A stretch of 64,000 nt of DNA. It comes from Sporolactobacillus pectinivorans. Its GTDB lineage: Bacteria; Bacillota; Bacilli; Bacillales; Sporolactobacillaceae. Below the pieces are notes generated by a model. That model saw only the letters and a program-made list of their open reading frames with translations. It ran no database searches and had not been told where the DNA came from. The DNA is taken from positions 2,382,932-2,446,931 of the forward strand of contig NZ_NXGA01000001.1 in the NCBI RefSeq assembly GCF_002802965.1, written 5' to 3'. The position numbers and the translations under genes are program-made. Below are positions 36,391-44,653 of this stretch, in pieces (position 1 is the stretch's first letter; each line of letters begins with the position of its first letter).

Positions 36391-36835
36391 TCATTTATGA
36401 ATCAAATATTTACGTAAATCAATAATCAGATTGTAAAAAGTCATGTGGTTATTTTCACTTGTATCTTCGAAATTATCGAACTCAGATTTCGAACCATCTT
36501 TAAAATAAATATTAAGCTTAATTTCCTCGATATCATAGTTAGGAACAATTAGTTCGATCTGTGAAATTTCATAATTTATGGCAACAATTTTTCTATTTTT
36601 TTTCATCCTCTTTATCGACGGAGATAATGAATATCTTCGAATCAGTAAATAGGAATATCTCATCATTTACTTTTTCATCAAAAATATTCTTGGGATAAAA
36701 TATATTAAATTCATATGATTTATTTGGTTTATCTCCGGTAGAGAAAGATTCCTTCAGATTCTGATAATTAAATTCTTTGCTCAACACTGTCATCTCTACC
36801 TTTGAAATAGTGTTTATTTCATCAAATGGAGACAT
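36391..36835 (-). pseudogene. DUF3908-like protein, frameshifted at an A8 run
   Basis: Two overlapping frames join into one protein. The first (36835-36593) includes YEFNIFYPKNIFDEKVNDEI and FLFTDSKIFIISVDKED; the second continues NRKIVAINYEISQIELIVPN to a C terminus with GSKSEFDNFEDTSENN. Together they resemble DUF3908 proteins of Bacillus (about 140 aa, unknown function). The break is at eight A in a row; one A fewer restores the frame. Either a pseudogene, or rescued by slippage on the A tract. Codon use is AT-rich, unlike backbone genes. Confidence 0.6.
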
Positions 36836-36875
36836 TTTCCTGCATGGTTCTAAAATAATAGCGACACAATTGGCA

Positions 36876-37094
36876 CTATAGTTGTTTTCTTATTAATTTC
36901 TCGACTTCAAGTAATACAGCAGCAGATTCTTTTTCTTCTTTCTCCAAATTGGCAATAATGTTTCTTAATTCATCATTTCCTAGATCATTTTCTAATTCGC
37001 TTTTAAGCATTACCTTTATTTTGTTGATCATTTTTAACACATTATTTATTCTTTTAATTGTTTTGATCAGCGTATCACTTTCATCAGGGTGCAT
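36876..37094 (-). CDS. Hypothetical coiled-coil protein
   Basis: A 72-residue, highly charged helical protein (segments NNVLKMINKIKVMLKSELE and IANLEKEEKESAAVLLEVEK) predicted to be coiled coil, with no family I recognise. ATG 37094 has GGAGG upstream; the frame is open from 37118. It precedes the broken DUF3908-like gene on the same strand. Confidence 0.5.
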   Translation of the reverse strand: MHPDESDTLIKTIKRINNVLKMINKIKVMLKSELENDLGNDELRNIIANLEKEEKESAAVLLEVEKLIRKQL

Positions 37095-37189
37095 TAATTT
37101 TCCTCCGCCATGTGTCATAACATCTTACATTATATAAAATTGAAATTTGTTACACATGAGCCGATAGAAATAAGCACCCTGACAGGCGC

Positions 37190-37366
37190 TTAGGCGTTGC
37201 TTGTTTTCTCTTTATAAATAACTAATGCTGAATAGTGTTGTTCTCTTTCATTCCTCGGAGAGCTAAATTCAATATCTACAAGGTCATCGTCAATTCTTTC
37301 TAATAATATATTCATGTCTTTTTCAAATTCCATTGGATTTGTTCGAGTGATGAGTTTCGCTTTCAT
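37190..37366 (-). CDS. Cse60-like small sporulation protein
   Basis: A 58-residue protein beginning MKAKLITRTNPMEFEKDMN and containing VDIEFSSP and HYSALVIYKEK, the pattern of the Cse60 family (sigma-E-controlled mother-cell protein of B. subtilis, function unknown). AAGGAGGG lies nine bases before the ATG, an excellent site. Too short for most gene finders. The gap 37367-37585 shows no other gene. Confidence 0.6.
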   Translation of the reverse strand: MKAKLITRTNPMEFEKDMNILLERIDDDLVDIEFSSPRNEREQHYSALVIYKEKTSNA

Positions 37367-37585
37367 AGTTTTTGCCCTCCTTTTGGAATATATTTATACA
37401 TTCATATCTATATTCGACATAAAGGGACAAATTTCCTACTTGAAAACGTTTTAATAGCGTTTTTATAGTCCCAACTAGACGCCGTGTCTTCGGTTCTAGC
37501 CGGAAGGTCATTCCTATCCGACCATCAGATATCTGCTAGCAAATCTGTCTTGTTAATCAGTAAATTTTGCAATGCCCTATGACAC

Positions 37586-37765
37586 CTACCTCCAAATGGA
37601 CATTTCAAATTTTTCTTTTAGATAGTCCCGAAATTGTTCTAAAGAAACAATTATCGGAAATGACGCGAAAAAAAGGAGACTAGAGAACCTATAAATGTAA
37701 AAAGTTGCTCCCATAAAAATTAACCATCCACCGAAATAAAATCCGTGCTCACCTTGATAGCTCAT
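37586..37765 (-). CDS. Possible 59-residue membrane protein
   Basis: Open frame encoding a hydrophobic stretch (GFYFGGWLIFMGATFYIYRF) and a polar tail ending FEMSIWR. Not recognised. No good ribosome site precedes the ATG, so it may be a fragment of a longer lost gene. Confidence 0.3.
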   Translation of the reverse strand: MSYQGEHGFYFGGWLIFMGATFYIYRFSSLLFFASFPIIVSLEQFRDYLKEKFEMSIWR

Positions 37766-37867
37766 TTTAAAATTTTCAAGTACTGGTATCCCTCCATATG
37801 TGGTAAAATTAGCCTATTGAGATTTCTCGGAGGGATCCGAGCTTTTTTTAATAAGAGGCGATCTTAA

Positions 37868-38053
37868 TTGAAATATAGAACATATTTCTTGCTATATTTT
37901 CCATGCTTCCTTGCTGTAGTTGTAATTGATTTTCTCCTTCCATACAGACTACATTTTTGGACAATTGTCCCTTTTTCGATCATTGTAGCCATTTGGATAA
38001 CCGATCTCATTCTGAAGTGGAAGAAAGGAAAAGTAAACAAACGCTTAAAGTAG
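37868..38053 (+). CDS. Small two-helix membrane protein
   Basis: A 61-residue product from TTG 37868 with AAGAGG nine bases upstream; two hydrophobic segments and a Lys-rich end (LKWKKGKVNKRLK). Its layout resembles that of the 72-residue protein at 39384, so the two could be distant paralogues. Function unknown. Confidence 0.5.
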   Translation: MKYRTYFLLYFPCFLAVVVIDFLLPYRLHFWTIVPFSIIVAIWITDLILKWKKGKVNKRLK

Positions 38054-38194
38054 TTATTTCCGTTACTCCTTCGCCTGTGTCTTTCGTTTGTTCACTAATC
38101 ATGGCAGCATCTATCATAATGGCTCGGAGGGATATCGATTTTTTTATTTATTTTTCTGCTCATCTCGCATATGTATTTATGTGAGGTGAGCCGC

Positions 38195-38599
38195 ATGGCT
38201 GAAATGGAAAATACTTGTCAGCAATTTGCAGATATTCTTCATGGAAAATCTAAGTTTGAAAATGGCGTTTGTTCTATTACATTGCGCAGAACTTTTAATG
38301 TAATTATTCAAGGAAAGACAAGTGTCGATGTCGCTGACGTTGAAGTCTTATTTGAATCACTTGACTCATCAGGAAACGCACTTAATTTAGCTGAAATAGC
38401 TGTCCTTCAAGAAGAAGTTCCTCCATTCGTTTGGTCAGTCTCTCAACAGGGAATCATCGTAAGTGCTCTTCACAATCATTGGATATTTACACAGCCAACT
38501 ATTTTATATATACACCTACAATCTGTTGAACCACCTCTGATATTTGCTAAGAAACTTGCAAATTCTTTTTTGTATTTGAACAGTAAACCTGTTTCTTAA
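38195..38599 (+). CDS. DUF1259-domain protein
   Basis: 134 residues forming a single DUF1259 (LppY/LpqO) domain, recognisable from GIIVSALHNHWIFTQPTILY followed by IHLQSVEPP near the C terminus and the GNALNLAEIAVLQEEV segment before it. Function unknown in Bacillota; often found near spore-coat or stress genes. ATG 38195 has GAGGTG six bases upstream; the frame is open eight codons further. Confidence 0.72.
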   Translation: MAEMENTCQQFADILHGKSKFENGVCSITLRRTFNVIIQGKTSVDVADVEVLFESLDSSGNALNLAEIAVLQEEVPPFVWSVSQQGIIVSALHNHWIFTQPTILYIHLQSVEPPLIFAKKLANSFLYLNSKPVS

Positions 38600-38619
38600 T
38601 TTAAATGTCGTACTGCAAA

Positions 38620-38890
38620 TTAGTCTGTTACCAAATAAACTTCTTCTGCCGCACTTGTATCTTTCAGATAATTGATATAGTTGAAATAATGATTTCCTTG
38701 CAACCGACAAATAATTTCTTGACAGCGATGTTTGTTTTCATAAATGTTGTAGAACATTATTTTCTTAGTTTTCGGGTGATGTGTGACCCAGTTGTCCCAC
38801 CATTTAACTAAAATAGCATCTAACTAAAATAGCATCGCCTTTTTTCAAAGAATTGAATTGTTCAATCTTCGTGAGTTTCTTGATCTCCAC
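38620..38890 (-). pseudogene. Small unknown protein, put out of frame by a 16-bp duplication
   Basis: From GTG 38890, with AAGGAG nine bases upstream inside the end of the preceding gene, the frame reads VEIKKLTKIEQFNSLKKGDA then ILVRCYFS and a stop. Removing one copy of the tandem 16-mer gives an uninterrupted 84-residue protein continuing ILVKWWDNWVTHHPKTKK to AAEEVYLVTD. The family is unknown to me. The downstream part keeps normal coding character with no other damage, so the duplication is recent or the change is reversible. Confidence 0.7.
38805..38836. repeat. Perfect 16-bp tandem duplication
   Basis: TAACTAAAATAGCATC occurs twice head to tail (38805-38820 and 38821-38836) inside an otherwise open 84-codon gene on the minus strand. 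Sixteen bases shift the frame by one. Confidence 0.95.
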
Positions 38891-38896
38891 TCCTAT

Positions 38897-39286
38897 TCAC
38901 TCCTTCAGAAATCCAAATTGAGCAGCCACTTTTCTTATGGCAATCATGTCCTCTTCCGGATAGCCCCAATGCTTGCAATAAAGACCACCATACCCATGTA
39001 CTCCATTTGTGTTTTCTCCTGTCAGGATAAATTCGCTGAAATCATGAATGAGTCCCCAAAGCGTTCCACCATCTGAAAAATGCCAATCCTTCTGATACTT
39101 TGATGGATAAGGGTTTACGTCCCCACCTCTCTTATCCCAATACCATAGACGCTTCCGTTTTTCACCTTTGAAATGGAAATAAGAAGTTAATCCCGTGTCT
39201 TTGTTAAGAAAGAATTTTCGACCTCTTTTAGCAATCTCTTTTATAATCAAATTAATTGCTTCCACACGTTGTTCCCTTGCGTCCAT
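38897..39286 (-). CDS. Hypothetical protein, possibly phage-derived
   Basis: 129 residues with an aromatic- and Gly-rich middle (YFHFKGEKRKRLWYWDKRGG, then GGTLWGLIHDFSEFI) and GYPEEDMIAIRKVAAQFGF at the end. I do not recognise the family. GGAG lies eight bases before ATG 39286. Its last codons contain the ribosome site of the next, frameshifted gene, so the two form a coupled pair. Confidence 0.6.
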   Translation of the reverse strand: MDAREQRVEAINLIIKEIAKRGRKFFLNKDTGLTSYFHFKGEKRKRLWYWDKRGGDVNPYPSKYQKDWHFSDGGTLWGLIHDFSEFILTGENTNGVHGYGGLYCKHWGYPEEDMIAIRKVAAQFGFLKE

Positions 39287-39383
39287 AATTGCATCTCCTT
39301 TCCTTCTCATTAGCTGTCAACCGTACAACACAATTTCGCCAATTTCATTTCTCCGAAGTATAATAATCACAGGAGTGATAACC

Positions 39384-39602
39384 ATGAATAATTTTCTTGC
39401 TGACTTGAAAAAACGATTCACAGGAAAACGGCTTGTTTTTTTGACAATACCCTATACTGCGGTCTGCCTTGCATTCTTTTTTCTTCCTCACTTTGAAACC
39501 TATGAATCAATGATTATACTTGCTGTTGTTATTTCCTACTTAGCTGCAAATTGGATATGGGACATAGTGGATAGGAAACATAATCAAAATAGCGATTCCT
39601 GA
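39384..39602 (+). CDS. Small two-helix membrane protein
   Basis: 72 residues: a basic start (DLKKRFTGKR), two membrane segments (LVFLTIPYTAVCLAFFFLP and MIILAVVISYLAANWIW) and a polar tail. AGGAG sits nine bases before the ATG. Similar in plan to the product at 37868. Function unknown. Confidence 0.6.
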   Translation: MNNFLADLKKRFTGKRLVFLTIPYTAVCLAFFFLPHFETYESMIILAVVISYLAANWIWDIVDRKHNQNSDS

Positions 39603-39645
39603 TAAAATCCCATTTATGAGACATCTCCTTAAAGCAGGCCCTTTC

Positions 39646-39714
39646 ATTCCTTCACTTGTACCCTTCGCTCACTTCCCGAGTTCATATAATGTAGTATCAA
39701 GTGATAAGGAGGTG
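39646..39714 (+). repeat. Duplicated promoter segment, copy 1
   Basis: About 60 bases, from ATTCCTTCACTTGTACCC to GTATCAAGTGAT, recur at 41107-41174 with about six substitutions. CATATAAT at 39683-39690 fits the -10 of mother-cell sigma-E/sigma-K promoters, but I see no good -35. It drives the YjcZ-like gene. Confidence 0.7.
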
Positions 39715-39721
39715 TTCGACT

Positions 39722-39844
39722 ATGGGTTATGATGGAGGATATAGTGATGGTTGTGGTTGCCACATACACCACCACAATAACTTTGCTCTGATCGTTGTTC
39801 TATTCATTCTGCTGATTATTGTCGGCGCAACTTTCATGTATTAA
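39722..39844 (+). CDS. YjcZ-family small sporulation protein
   Basis: 40 residues: Gly/Tyr/His-rich start (MGYDGGYSDG, CGCHIHHHNN) and a single membrane segment (FALIVVLFILLIIVGATFMY) at the very C terminus, the hallmark of YjcZ/YhfM-type spore proteins. GGAGG lies eight bases upstream. Under the duplicated promoter segment. Too short for the usual minimum length. Confidence 0.82.
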   Translation: MGYDGGYSDGCGCHIHHHNNFALIVVLFILLIIVGATFMY

Positions 39845-39921
39845 GTTGATTTAGCCGTTGACTCCATGCAGCATCTCCTTCGATTGAGGGCACCTGGCCC
39901 GGGTGCCCTTTTTGATTTACT

Positions 39922-40719
39922 TCAAAACAGCGATTCCTGATAAAAATCCGTTTGCGCGGCTACCGAGTTGATCCACAAAACTTCTGTCCGTTTAGCTCCG
40001 GCTTCTGCATTAGCCTGAAACTCTTCCGCCTTCCAATCAGGAAGCAGCTGGTCATACAGCGGATGATGATAACCGCTTACCGGTCCCGGATGTTTAATCA
40101 GACATTTCAGCAATTCCACGTGGTCGTCTATCGTCATCTCACATGCATAATGCCGCTTCGTCCGTGTCTCGATGATATACGGAGGATCCGCATAGATCAG
40201 CACATCTTTCCCTCGATATCTTTCAATCAACTTCACAGCCGGTTGGTTCTCAATCTGAGCGTTTTTCAATCTGCCAGCAACTTTGAGTAGCTTACTCGGC
40301 AGCTTTTCCCACTCTTGCGCCGTCTTAGGGCCATTAGAACTGATATAAGCTGCGCCATCCGGTTCGGTCGCTTGTCTTTGCTCCAATTGCCTGCCAACAG
40401 CAGACAAGGAACCGGCGCGCATCTTCTAATGATTCTCCGGTTGTCTCGTATGATTCGTAATATTCCTGACGGCTCAACGGCGTGAAATAATCATTCTAGC
40501 CAGTTCGTTCGCATGGATACGGATCTCCCGGAACAAGTTGACGACCTGTTCATCGAGATCATTGATCGTCTCAATGTTCGAGGGCTGCTTATTAAAGAAC
40601 ACCGCGCCTGATCCAAAGAACGGTTCCAAGTACATACTGTGTTGTGGCATGTTACTGATAATCCAGTCTGCCATGCTCCACTTACTTCCGGGATAGTGTA
40701 ATATTCGGGGTATCGTCAC
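39922..40719 (-). pseudogene. D12-class DNA adenine methylase, two frameshifts
   Basis: Dam/DpnM-type N6-adenine methyltransferase split over three frames. Frame A (from GTG 40719) has HYPGSKWSMADWI and the SAM motif EPFFGSGAVFFN. Frame B (about 40490-40340) continues DYFTPLSRQEYYESYETT to QAIGAKTSDRTGWRS. Frame C (to 39922) holds the catalytic DPPY in VLIYADPPYI and ends QTDFYQESLF. All domains are present, so two small indels inactivated a once complete phage methylase. AAGGAGG precedes the start by nine bases. Confidence 0.85.
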
Positions 40720-40757
40720 TGCAATCACCCTCCTTCGTTTTAGCTGTCAGCCGCGCA

Positions 40758-41102
40758 TCAGGAAAAGATCTTGTCGGCTATTTTCTTGTACCTTCCGCTT
40801 GTTCTTCTGAGGCATAAGTCATAAATTTTCTTTTCAATCAGCGTATTACCAAGTATTTCATGACTGTCAATCGTAAAGCAGTCTATTCCGTATAAAGGCA
40901 TCATTCGATTGATCATTGGTTCCAGCATCGGATAATTTTTCACAACTAGTTCAAACGATTGTTTTTTGAGACACTCAAAATCTTCAGTCCGGGATATGAT
41001 CCTTCCGGTCGATACCTCGAAAGACACAAATCCGTCTTGTTTATCGTTTTCACGAATGCACACAGCTGTCAACTGCGCTACATCTGCCGATAAAACAGGC
41101 AT
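40758..41102 (-). CDS. Hypothetical protein
   Basis: 114 residues; segments DGFVSFEVSTGRIISRTEDF and YGIDCFTIDSHEILGNTLIE. No family recognised. AAGGA is six bases upstream of the ATG. Lies immediately before the broken methylase on the same strand, suggesting phage origin. Confidence 0.5.
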   Translation of the reverse strand: MPVLSADVAQLTAVCIRENDKQDGFVSFEVSTGRIISRTEDFECLKKQSFELVVKNYPMLEPMINRMMPLYGIDCFTIDSHEILGNTLIEKKIYDLCLRRTSGRYKKIADKIFS

Positions 41103-41106
41103 TTTT

Positions 41107-41174
41107 ATTCCTTCACTTGTACCCTTTACTCACTTTCCAAGTTCATATAATGCAGTATCACGTGATGAAAGGAG
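41107..41174 (+). repeat. Duplicated promoter segment, copy 2
   Basis: Near-identical to 39646-39714 including the CATATAAT element (41142-41149) and a GGAG ribosome site. It precedes a 24-codon frame instead of a YjcZ-type gene. Confidence 0.7.
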
Positions 41175-41183
41175 ATAATTACT

Positions 41184-41258
41184 ATGTGCAACACTACTTA
41201 CCCAACCACTGGCTTTCCTTCTTTCCACGTCTATTACGTTTATGAGACTGATTGCTAG
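41184..41258 (+). CDS. Possible 24-residue peptide under the duplicated promoter
   Basis: ATG 41184 with AAAGGAG upstream opens a frame of 24 codons (MCNTTYPTTG, FPSFHVYYVY). It overlaps the 3' end of a minus-strand gene. May be a remnant of a small sporulation gene cut by recombination; only the promoter and ribosome site support it. Confidence 0.3.
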   Translation: MCNTTYPTTGFPSFHVYYVYETDC

Positions 41259-41406
41259 ATTTCTGGCAATCCTCACACAACCGCGGATAGCCCGTTTCTT
41301 CCCCATCAATCAGGCAACCACATTGCTCACACAAGATGCCTTCCAAAATCATTTCCGCCGCTTCACCCATTTTCCTCGATCCCCTCAACGTTCTCCGTAT
41401 TGTCAT
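41194..41406 (-). CDS. Small zinc-finger-like phage protein
   Basis: 70 residues with two CxxC pairs (CEQCGCLIDG and LCEDCQ) and a Lys/Arg-rich tail, typical of small phage proteins with GEAAEMILEG at the start. The ATG overlaps the preceding stop (ATGA); an ATG 12 codons later is preceded by GAGG and may be the true start. Confidence 0.6.
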   Translation of the reverse strand: MTIRRTLRGSRKMGEAAEMILEGILCEQCGCLIDGEETGYPRLCEDCQKSSNQSHKRNRRGKKESQWLGK

Positions 41407-41543
41407 TTCACCCTACGTTTGTTTTTAAAATCGATAAATACGATTTTGGCCGTATTTTCCAACGATTCACGTCGCCAAACTATCCAGCTAATCAGAGCCG
41501 ACCAGACAAGGAACACTAAACTCAGAATCAGAATGATGCTCAT
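41403..41543 (-). CDS. Small membrane protein
   Basis: 46 residues: one membrane segment (IILILSLVFLVWSALISWIVW) and a basic tail. AAGG nine bases upstream; its stop overlaps the next start by four bases. Short phage-type gene, too small for usual tracks. Confidence 0.5.
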   Translation of the reverse strand: MSIILILSLVFLVWSALISWIVWRRESLENTAKIVFIDFKNKRRVK

Positions 41544-41609
41544 GAATTTCTGCCTTCAATCATCTTGTTTTTTCATTCAGGCTTCCCAAAAATGACCTTG
41601 TTCATGCTC

Positions 41610-42061
41610 TCACCCTTCTTTCAGCAGTTCCGGATTCTCATAGATGTTGCCGATGACTTCTGCTGAAATTACTTTTCCGTCTTGATGCCAAATTACACAT
41701 CATCCGAACGGATCCCAGCAAGCTAATTTTTAGTTATAAGAAACAGCTACATTTTTTTCGGTTCTGCTGAATCCACTACTATAGCCGCTTTGAACAACTG
41801 CTTTAACAATGTCCCCTTCGTAAATATCATTATCATTCTTATCTTTCAGTCCGGTGTACTCAGAAGACGGTAAGTTTCTTTCCTATGTGTCGTCAACTGG
41901 TTTAAATATCCTTAACTCAACGGTTCCAGCATCGCACCGGTTAAGACACCATCTATGAACGCCGTCTGAAAGGTTTCTTTTCCGATCTCTTCACCTTCCT
42001 GACAGCCCTGCCAAAATCGTTTATTTACTTTGTCCCAGAATCGCACCTTAATATCCCACAT
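41610..42061 (-). pseudogene. YopX-family phage protein, degraded
   Basis: From ATG 42061 (GAGGTG upstream) the frame gives MWDIKVRFWDKVNKRF and stops after about 50 codons. A second frame holds the YopX core YTGLKDKNDNDIYEGDIVKA and later, past in-frame stops, KVISAEVIGNIYENPELL, the family's C terminus. At least one frameshift and three stops. YopX proteins are common in SPbeta-like and other Bacillota phages. Confidence 0.75.
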
Positions 42062-42119
42062 CTTTTTTCACCTCAATTCAAACTGAAGACCACATATCCG
42101 GGCTTCTGCTCAAAATTCG

Positions 42120-42614
42120 TTACGAACAGAGCATGTATGAATCAAAAAAGTTTGGCTTGGAAACAGCAGCTGTTCTGTTAGTTATGTTTTGTTTGTTACA
42201 ATCTGTTAAGAGAGAGTCGGATTTTCCGGCTAATCTTTGGCCATTTGCGCCATCATTAGAGCCGTGATTAGTGTTAGGATTAGCGCCAGAATTAGGCGGA
42301 TTATCCGAACAATCCTCTTTTGATGGATTAATAGGTTTATCTTTAATCGGAATACACGACCAATCTGATGACGGTTCATTTTGAAAAAAATTGATCAATC
42401 CTTCGTAATTGATTCAGTAATCTCCAGGTTTTCTAGTTCTGCGACTTTTATATTTCATAAGGTACTGGTCATTAACGTGAACTTGCATCAGCTTTCTGGC
42501 TGGGTTCAGTTCATCCTTTGATAAACCACTCAGATCCCGCAGCTCGGAATAATAGATTGTAAGTTTTGTGGGGAAACGCAATATGTTCGACTTGCCAATC
42601 AAAGCATAGAACAA
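42120..42614 (-). pseudogene. Phage replication-initiation-like protein, nonsense mutation
   Basis: The two frames 42614-42417 and 42413-42120 are in the same phase and separated only by TGA at 42416-42414. The first part (YYSELRDLSGLSKDELNPAR) resembles the helix-turn-helix start of phage replisome organisers (DnaD-like); the second is a low-complexity Asn/Ser linker. The N terminus and the DnaD domain are missing. Part of the decayed prophage. Confidence 0.5.
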
Positions 42615-42715
42615 ACTATTTGCCTTTGCCCTTCAAATGTACCTGACACCCGAAAAGGCACATAGACTTGATGACGAAATGCACCAATTAGAAAAAATGG
42701 AGGCTAAAAAAATCA

Positions 42716-42889
42716 ATGCCAAATAAAATAATCACTGGAAAAATAATTAAGGGAATAGATGAGAATAATGTGGTAATCAATAAAGGAATTAGAGAAGGAC
42801 TGACTGATGGATGTGATATAAAAGTCAAAGATAGTTTGGGAGAGATAAGAGAATGTACCAAAGACAGCTTCATCTATTCGTACCATTAA
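42716..42889 (+). CDS. Possible small protein, unknown
   Basis: 57 residues (MPNKIITGKIIKGIDENN ... GEIRECTKDSFIYSYH), preceded by GGAGG at 12 bases. The end of an upstream frame (42637-42726, 29 codons, LTPEKAHRLDDEMHQLEKME) overlaps it. Both lie on the strand opposite the other phage remnants; no family recognised. Confidence 0.35.
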   Translation: MPNKIITGKIIKGIDENNVVINKGIREGLTDGCDIKVKDSLGEIRECTKDSFIYSYH

Positions 42890-42914
42890 TATAGAACCCA
42901 AAGTAGAGAATGAG

Positions 42915-43279
42915 TTGCATCATCAACATGCCAAACTCAGCGAACTGAGTATCTCTTATGCAATATTAAAAGAAAATATATTCGTGTTTCCGCAACTAAA
43001 GAAAACCTATATGGGGAAACAGTATACTGAAAATGTGATATACCACGAAATGCTGCATGAAAATGATAGATGTTCTTTTAACAAGCGGCTGACGCCACAC
43101 AAACTACGTCACACATTCACTTCGCTGGCCGCTGAGGCTGAGATACCGCTTGATGACATCAGAGCAATGTTAGGTCACTACAACGATGAGATTACAAGAA
43201 AGGTATATGAGCACGTGACTAAAAATCGGCGAAAAAAATGTCACATAAGTTCGGTGAATTTATGCGACAAGAGCAATAA
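42915..43279 (+). pseudogene. Phage integrase (tyrosine recombinase), 5'-truncated and frameshifted
   Basis: Catalytic C terminus of a phage integrase: LTPHKLRHTFTSLAAEAEIP holds the HxxR, MLGHYNDEI the second His, and KVYEHVTKN the Tyr nucleophile. At a run of seven A (43232-43238) the frame shifts; the other frame gives SHKFGEFMRQEQ, the usual end. About 250 N-terminal residues are gone. It marks the right edge of the decayed prophage, 78 bases from bkdB. Confidence 0.85.
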
Positions 43280-43356
43280 TTTCTTGAAATGTGGTCATAG
43301 CCCTTTACTTTTTATGAAAAATCCTTCTATATCAACATCAACGATTGTCAGGATCA

Positions 43357-44637
43357 TCAATAAATTGGCGTATTTTCAGGAGAAATATTCTCCAGCCTTT
43401 CTTTAATCCGGGCAAGAAAATGACCCGTTATCAGTCCATCGAGCACACGGTGGTCAATCGAAATGCAGAGATTGACCATATCCCTGATCGCAATCATATT
43501 GTTGACAACCACCGGCCGCTTGACAATGGACTCAATGGACAAAATGGCAGCTTGCGGATAATTGATAATCGGCTGTGACTGAATCGACCCAAATGATCCA
43601 GTATTGTTGATTGTGAACGTTCCGCCCCGCATGTCTTCAGGTGACAGATTGTTGTTGCGGACCTTCGAAGCCATTTCGTCGATTGCGATGGCCAGTCCCT
43701 TGATGCTCCTCTCATCGGCATTCTTAATCACAGGAACATATAACGCATCTTCAGCCGCAACTGCAAGTGAAATATTGACAGCCTTTTTCTCAATAATTTT
43801 GTCCCCGGCCCATGTGCTGTTCATCCGTGGATATTCTTTAAGAGCAGCTACAATCGCTTTAATGAAAAATGGAAGGTATGTCAGCTTATAGCCTTCTTTT
43901 TTCTGGAAAAGATTTTTGATTTGATTCCTGTAATTGACAAGATTCGTGACATCGACTTCAATCATTGTCCATGCATGCGGAATCTCATGCTTGCTGCGGA
44001 CCATATTCCTGGCGATGGCGCGGCGGACGCCGGTAAGCGGCACATCCACATCACCGGCCTCATCCTTGACTGTTAGCGAGGAAGGCTGAACGGCTGCGGC
44101 CTGAGCCATTGCATCGGCAAAAGAAGATGCACCCGCTGGATCTTTCGGAATTTTTGATTCCGATGCACTGACCGCTTTTGAATTTTGTTCAATGAATCTT
44201 TCTACATCCTTGCGTGTAATCCGTCCGCCTCTGCCCGTACCGTTTAACTGTTCCAGATTGATATCATGCTCCTGAGCAAGACGAAGAACTGCCGGTGAAT
44301 AACGTTTTTTCATTGAGGTATCTTTTTCTTCGGATGCCGCAACAGCAGATGCAGGGGTTTCAGATTTTATTGAATCGAGAGAAAGCGTTTTTCCATCTTC
44401 CACATCAATGGAACAGATCGGTTGTCCGACTGGGAGGGTATCTCCCTCACTGGCAAGCAATGCAGTAATTTTCCCTGAAAAGCTCGACGGAACTTCGGCA
44501 TTGACCTTGTCAGTTGTGACTTCAGCAATCGGATCGTATTTGCTGACCTTATCTCCGACAGACACGAGCCACTGGCTGATCGTTCCTTCGGTGACACTCT
44601 CTCCCAGTTGCGGCATTGCCATTTTTTCAATAGTCAT
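43357..44637 (-). CDS. bkdB: Branched-chain 2-oxoacid dehydrogenase E2 (dihydrolipoyl acyltransferase)
   Basis: Acyltransferase core of the complex, 426 residues. Lipoyl domain (about 3-77) with TTDKVNAEVPS, Lys44 being the lipoylation site; peripheral subunit-binding domain SPAVLRLAQEHDINL near 114; Ala/Ser-rich linkers; catalytic domain from about 200 with SIDHRVLDG near 393 (HxxxDG). Last gene of the operon, 16 bases after bkdAB. The decayed prophage begins just beyond its stop. Confidence 0.93.
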   Translation of the reverse strand: MTIEKMAMPQLGESVTEGTISQWLVSVGDKVSKYDPIAEVTTDKVNAEVPSSFSGKITALLASEGDTLPVGQPICSIDVEDGKTLSLDSIKSETPASAVAASEEKDTSMKKRYSPAVLRLAQEHDINLEQLNGTGRGGRITRKDVERFIEQNSKAVSASESKIPKDPAGASSFADAMAQAAAVQPSSLTVKDEAGDVDVPLTGVRRAIARNMVRSKHEIPHAWTMIEVDVTNLVNYRNQIKNLFQKKEGYKLTYLPFFIKAIVAALKEYPRMNSTWAGDKIIEKKAVNISLAVAAEDALYVPVIKNADERSIKGLAIAIDEMASKVRNNNLSPEDMRGGTFTINNTGSFGSIQSQPIINYPQAAILSIESIVKRPVVVNNMIAIRDMVNLCISIDHRVLDGLITGHFLARIKERLENISPENTPIY

Positions 44638-44653
44638 CTATTCCGCGACCTCC

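Noticed and set aside
37323..37511. Minus-strand ORF of 62 codons
   Set aside because: Overlaps the start of the Cse60-like gene in another frame; no ribosome site or family.
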